Source: Algiphilus sp965216485
Lineage (GTDB): Bacteria; Pseudomonadota; Gammaproteobacteria; Nevskiales; Nevskiaceae
DNA length: 64,000 nt
Reading direction: 5' to 3'
NCBI RefSeq assembly: GCF_965216485.1
Contig: NZ_OZ244162.1
Location: 2,914,001-2,978,000 of the forward strand
Shown in pieces: positions 62,179 to 64,000 of the stretch. Under the pieces are notes generated by a model. The model saw nothing but the letters and a program-made list of their open reading frames with translations, was not told the origin of the DNA and did no database searches. How positions within the stretch are numbered: the stretch's first letter is position 1; each line of letters starts with the position of its first letter. A program made the translations under genes and the position numbers.

Positions 62179-63710
62179 GCCGCGTTGCCGGTTTCCTCCC
62201 ACCAGGGATAGCCTGTACTGTCCAGACGGCTGCGACAGGCGCGCAGTTCGCCGCGCGGCACCTGCAACCCAAGCAGCACGCGGCCATGCGCGGAACCGTG
62301 ATTGCGGTAGTGGAACAGCGACACGTTCCACTGTGCCCCCAGCTTCTTGAGGAAGGCCAGCAGCGCGCCCGGCCGCTCCGGGAATTCCACCCGGAACAGA
62401 CGCTCGTCGCGCAGCCCGGGTGAGCGTCCGCCCACCATGTAGCGGATATGCACCTTCGCCATTTCGTCGGCGCTGAGATCCACCACGGCGTAGCCCTGGG
62501 CACGCAGATGCGCGACCACCTCGGCGGCTTCCTGCAGCCCGCCCGATACGCGCACCCCGACAAAGATGTGCGCCGCCGTGGCGTCCGCATAGCGGTAGTT
62601 GAACTCGGTAATGCCGTGCCGACCCAGATCCTGGCAGAAGCGCCGAAAGGCACCAGGCTGCTCGGGGATGGTGACCGCCAGCAAGGCCTCGGTGTGGTCA
62701 CCCAACTCGGCGCGCTCGGCGATATGGCGCAGCCGGTCGAAATTGACGTTCGCCCCCGAGACGATCGCGCACCAGCGCTGGCCGGACGCGCCCTGCTCGA
62801 TGGCCCAGCGCTTGGCGCCGGCCACCGCCAGCGCGCCGGCAGGCTCCGGCAGGCTGCGGTGGTCATAGAAGACGTCGCGCACCGCCGCGCAGATCTCGTC
62901 GGTGGTGACGGTGAGCATGGCATCCACGGTCAGCCGCGCCACCCGGAAGGTTTCCTTGCCAGCCTGGCGCACGGCCACCCCGTCGGCAAAGAGCCCAACC
63001 TGGGCCAGCTTGACCCGCCGGCCCGCAGCCAGGGCGCGCCCCATGCAGTCCGAATCCTCGGGCTCCACACCAATCACCCGCGTCTGCGGCGACACGGCCT
63101 TGATGTAGGCCGCCACCCCCGCCAACAGGCCACCACCACCGACGCAGACGAAGACCGCGTCCAACGGCCCCTCGTCCTGTGCTGCTACCTGCTCCAGGAT
63201 CTCCCGACCGATGGTGCCCTGACCGGCAATCACCAGCGGGTCGTCGTAGGGCGGGATGTAAGTGGCACCGCGCGCATCGACGATCTCGGCGGCATGCGTG
63301 GAAGCCTCGTCGTAGGTATCGCCGTGCAAGACCACCTTGCCGCCGAAGCTGCGCACGGCATCGACCTTGATGGCCGGGGTGGTGCGCGGCATCACAATCC
63401 AGGAGGGACAGCTCAGGGTACGTGCCGCCAGCGCCACGCCCTGGGCGTGGTTGCCCGCCGAGGCACACACGACGCCGCGCGCGCGCTCGGCCTCGGACAA
63501 ATGCACCATGCGATTGAAGGCACCGCGCAACTTGAAGGAATGCACCGGCTGCAAGTCCTCGCGCTTGAGCAGCAGGTGATTGCCGATGCGCGTCGACAGC
63601 CGTTCGGCATGGGCCAGAGGCGTGCGCTCCGCCACGTCGTAGACGCGCGCGGCCTCGATCCGCTTGCGGTAGCGGGCGAGCAGTCGGCTTGCGTCATCGC
63701 GTTGCGGCAC
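62151..63710 (-). CDS. ilvA: threonine ammonia-lyase, biosynthetic
   Basis: A 519-residue PLP enzyme converting threonine to 2-oxobutyrate, the first step of isoleucine synthesis. The PLP lysine is Lys60 in VHSFKLRGA; other motifs are ASAGNHAQGVALAA (about 83) and the phosphate-binding CVGGGGLLAGV (about 195). Two C-terminal ACT-like domains (about 340-420 and 435-515) provide isoleucine inhibition and valine activation, marking the biosynthetic type. The start is GTG at 63710 with an ideal AAGGAG; the frame upstream is not coding. Divergent from proC. Confidence 0.95.
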   Translation of the reverse strand: MPQRDDASRLLARYRKRIEAARVYDVAERTPLAHAERLSTRIGNHLLLKREDLQPVHSFKLRGAFNRMVHLSEAERARGVVCASAGNHAQGVALAARTLSCPSWIVMPRTTPAIKVDAVRSFGGKVVLHGDTYDEASTHAAEIVDARGATYIPPYDDPLVIAGQGTIGREILEQVAAQDEGPLDAVFVCVGGGGLLAGVAAYIKAVSPQTRVIGVEPEDSDCMGRALAAGRRVKLAQVGLFADGVAVRQAGKETFRVARLTVDAMLTVTTDEICAAVRDVFYDHRSLPEPAGALAVAGAKRWAIEQGASGQRWCAIVSGANVNFDRLRHIAERAELGDHTEALLAVTIPEQPGAFRRFCQDLGRHGITEFNYRYADATAAHIFVGVRVSGGLQEAAEVVAHLRAQGYAVVDLSADEMAKVHIRYMVGGRSPGLRDERLFRVEFPERPGALLAFLKKLGAQWNVSLFHYRNHGSAHGRVLLGLQVPRGELRACRSRLDSTGYPWWEETGNAAYELFLGTD

Positions 63711-63803
63711 GTCGTCTCCTTGGCGGGGTCTGCGCTGTCTGCACCGAGACAAGCCGGCGATTATCATGCATTTTCCGCATTCGCCTTTTCAGGCCCGGAG
63801 TTC

Positions 63804-64000
63804 ATGCGACGTCTTCCCATTCATTTTCTCGGCGGCGGCAACATGGCTGACGCCCTCATCGGCGGCCTGATCGCCGCCGGGCACGACGCCGGCTGCATCG
63901 TGGTCACGGAGCCTGATGCGGCGCGCGCCGACGCGCTGCGCGCGCAGCATGGCGTGCGCACCCAGGCACCGGGCGAGGCCATTGCCGAGGCGGCCGTAGT
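63804..64000 (+). CDS. proC: pyrroline-5-carboxylate reductase (N-terminal part)
   Basis: The first 65 codons of a gene that runs out of the window. The product begins with a Rossmann NAD(P)-binding fold, IHFLGGGNMADALIGGLIAAG, followed by VVTEPDAARADALRAQHGV, which is the ProC pattern (last step of proline synthesis). The ATG at 63804 has GGAG close upstream. Only the N-terminal part can be judged. Confidence 0.85.
   Translation, partial: MRRLPIHFLGGGNMADALIGGLIAAGHDAGCIVVTEPDAARADALRAQHGVRTQAPGEAIAEAAV

Noticed and set aside
63711..63803. Divergent promoter for ilvA and proC
   Set aside because: A GATAAT-like -10 for ilvA exists on the minus strand but has no acceptable -35 at 16-18 bases; nothing convincing for proC.

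Overview
The window is GC-rich, densely packed gammaproteobacterial chromosome: 57 protein genes (the last cut by the window edge), one RNase P RNA, no tRNA or rRNA gene, no insertion sequence, no prophage and no CRISPR array. The order of its housekeeping blocks resembles the pseudomonad/xanthomonad arrangement (rsmI-rnpB-mraZ...ftsZ-lpxC-DUF721-M23-secA-argJ; petABC-sspAB). MurE carries the DNPR motif of meso-diaminopimelate-adding enzymes, and LpxC, OmpA and LpoA point to a Gram-negative envelope. A Nevskiales/Xanthomonadales-like lineage is my guess; the species cannot be told from this sequence alone.

Layout. 1-9.0 kb: a CNNM/CBS membrane protein, an amidase, an acyl-CoA dehydrogenase, an OmpA-type outer-membrane protein followed by an unusual internally duplicated lipoprotein, and an amidohydrolase of the D-aminoacylase type. 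9.0-15.4 kb: Nudix/ThiE-like fusion, argJ, secA and an M23 (LytM) peptidase on the minus strand, with a DUF721/DciA gene starting back-to-back with the peptidase. 15.5-34.1 kb: the complete division and cell wall (dcw) cluster in the order mraZ-rsmH-ftsL-ftsI-murE-murF-mraY-murD-ftsW-murG-murC-murB-ddlB-ftsQ-ftsA-ftsZ-lpxC. Almost every junction from rsmH to ftsA overlaps by 1 to 4 bases. The mraZ leader holds a regular 10-bp array of GTGG boxes, the expected MraZ operator.

34.4-52.3 kb: a mixed metabolic block between mraZ and rnpB: PQQ-type sugar dehydrogenase, a small membrane protein, an ABC exporter, an unknown Gly/Met-tailed protein, thiC with a TPP riboswitch, a lipoprotein, a cydA-cydB-cydD-cydC operon for a bd-type quinol oxidase (with a 141-bp tandem repeat between cydA and cydB), an acyltransferase, an OPT transporter, a DUF938 methyltransferase-like protein, an ArsC-like protein and a degenerate Na/Pi-cotransporter-like protein.

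52.5-64 kb: rnpB, rsmI, lpoA, yraN, a GlcD-type FAD oxidase, sspB-sspA, the cytochrome bc1 genes petC-petB-petA, a cytoplasmic-looking cobalamin/metal-receptor protein, ilvA and the start of proC.

The dcw genes build and polymerise lipid II and assemble the divisome. LpoA, FtsI and the LytM protein act on the same wall, while SecA and LpxC link envelope export and lipid A synthesis to it. Two respiratory modules, bc1 and bd-type oxidase, suggest a branched aerobic chain. I found no clear new multi-gene system. The best leads are the cydA/cydB tandem repeat, the duplicated lipoprotein beside OmpA, the Na/Pi-like protein without its usual motifs, and the two opposed GTGG box clusters around mraZ.
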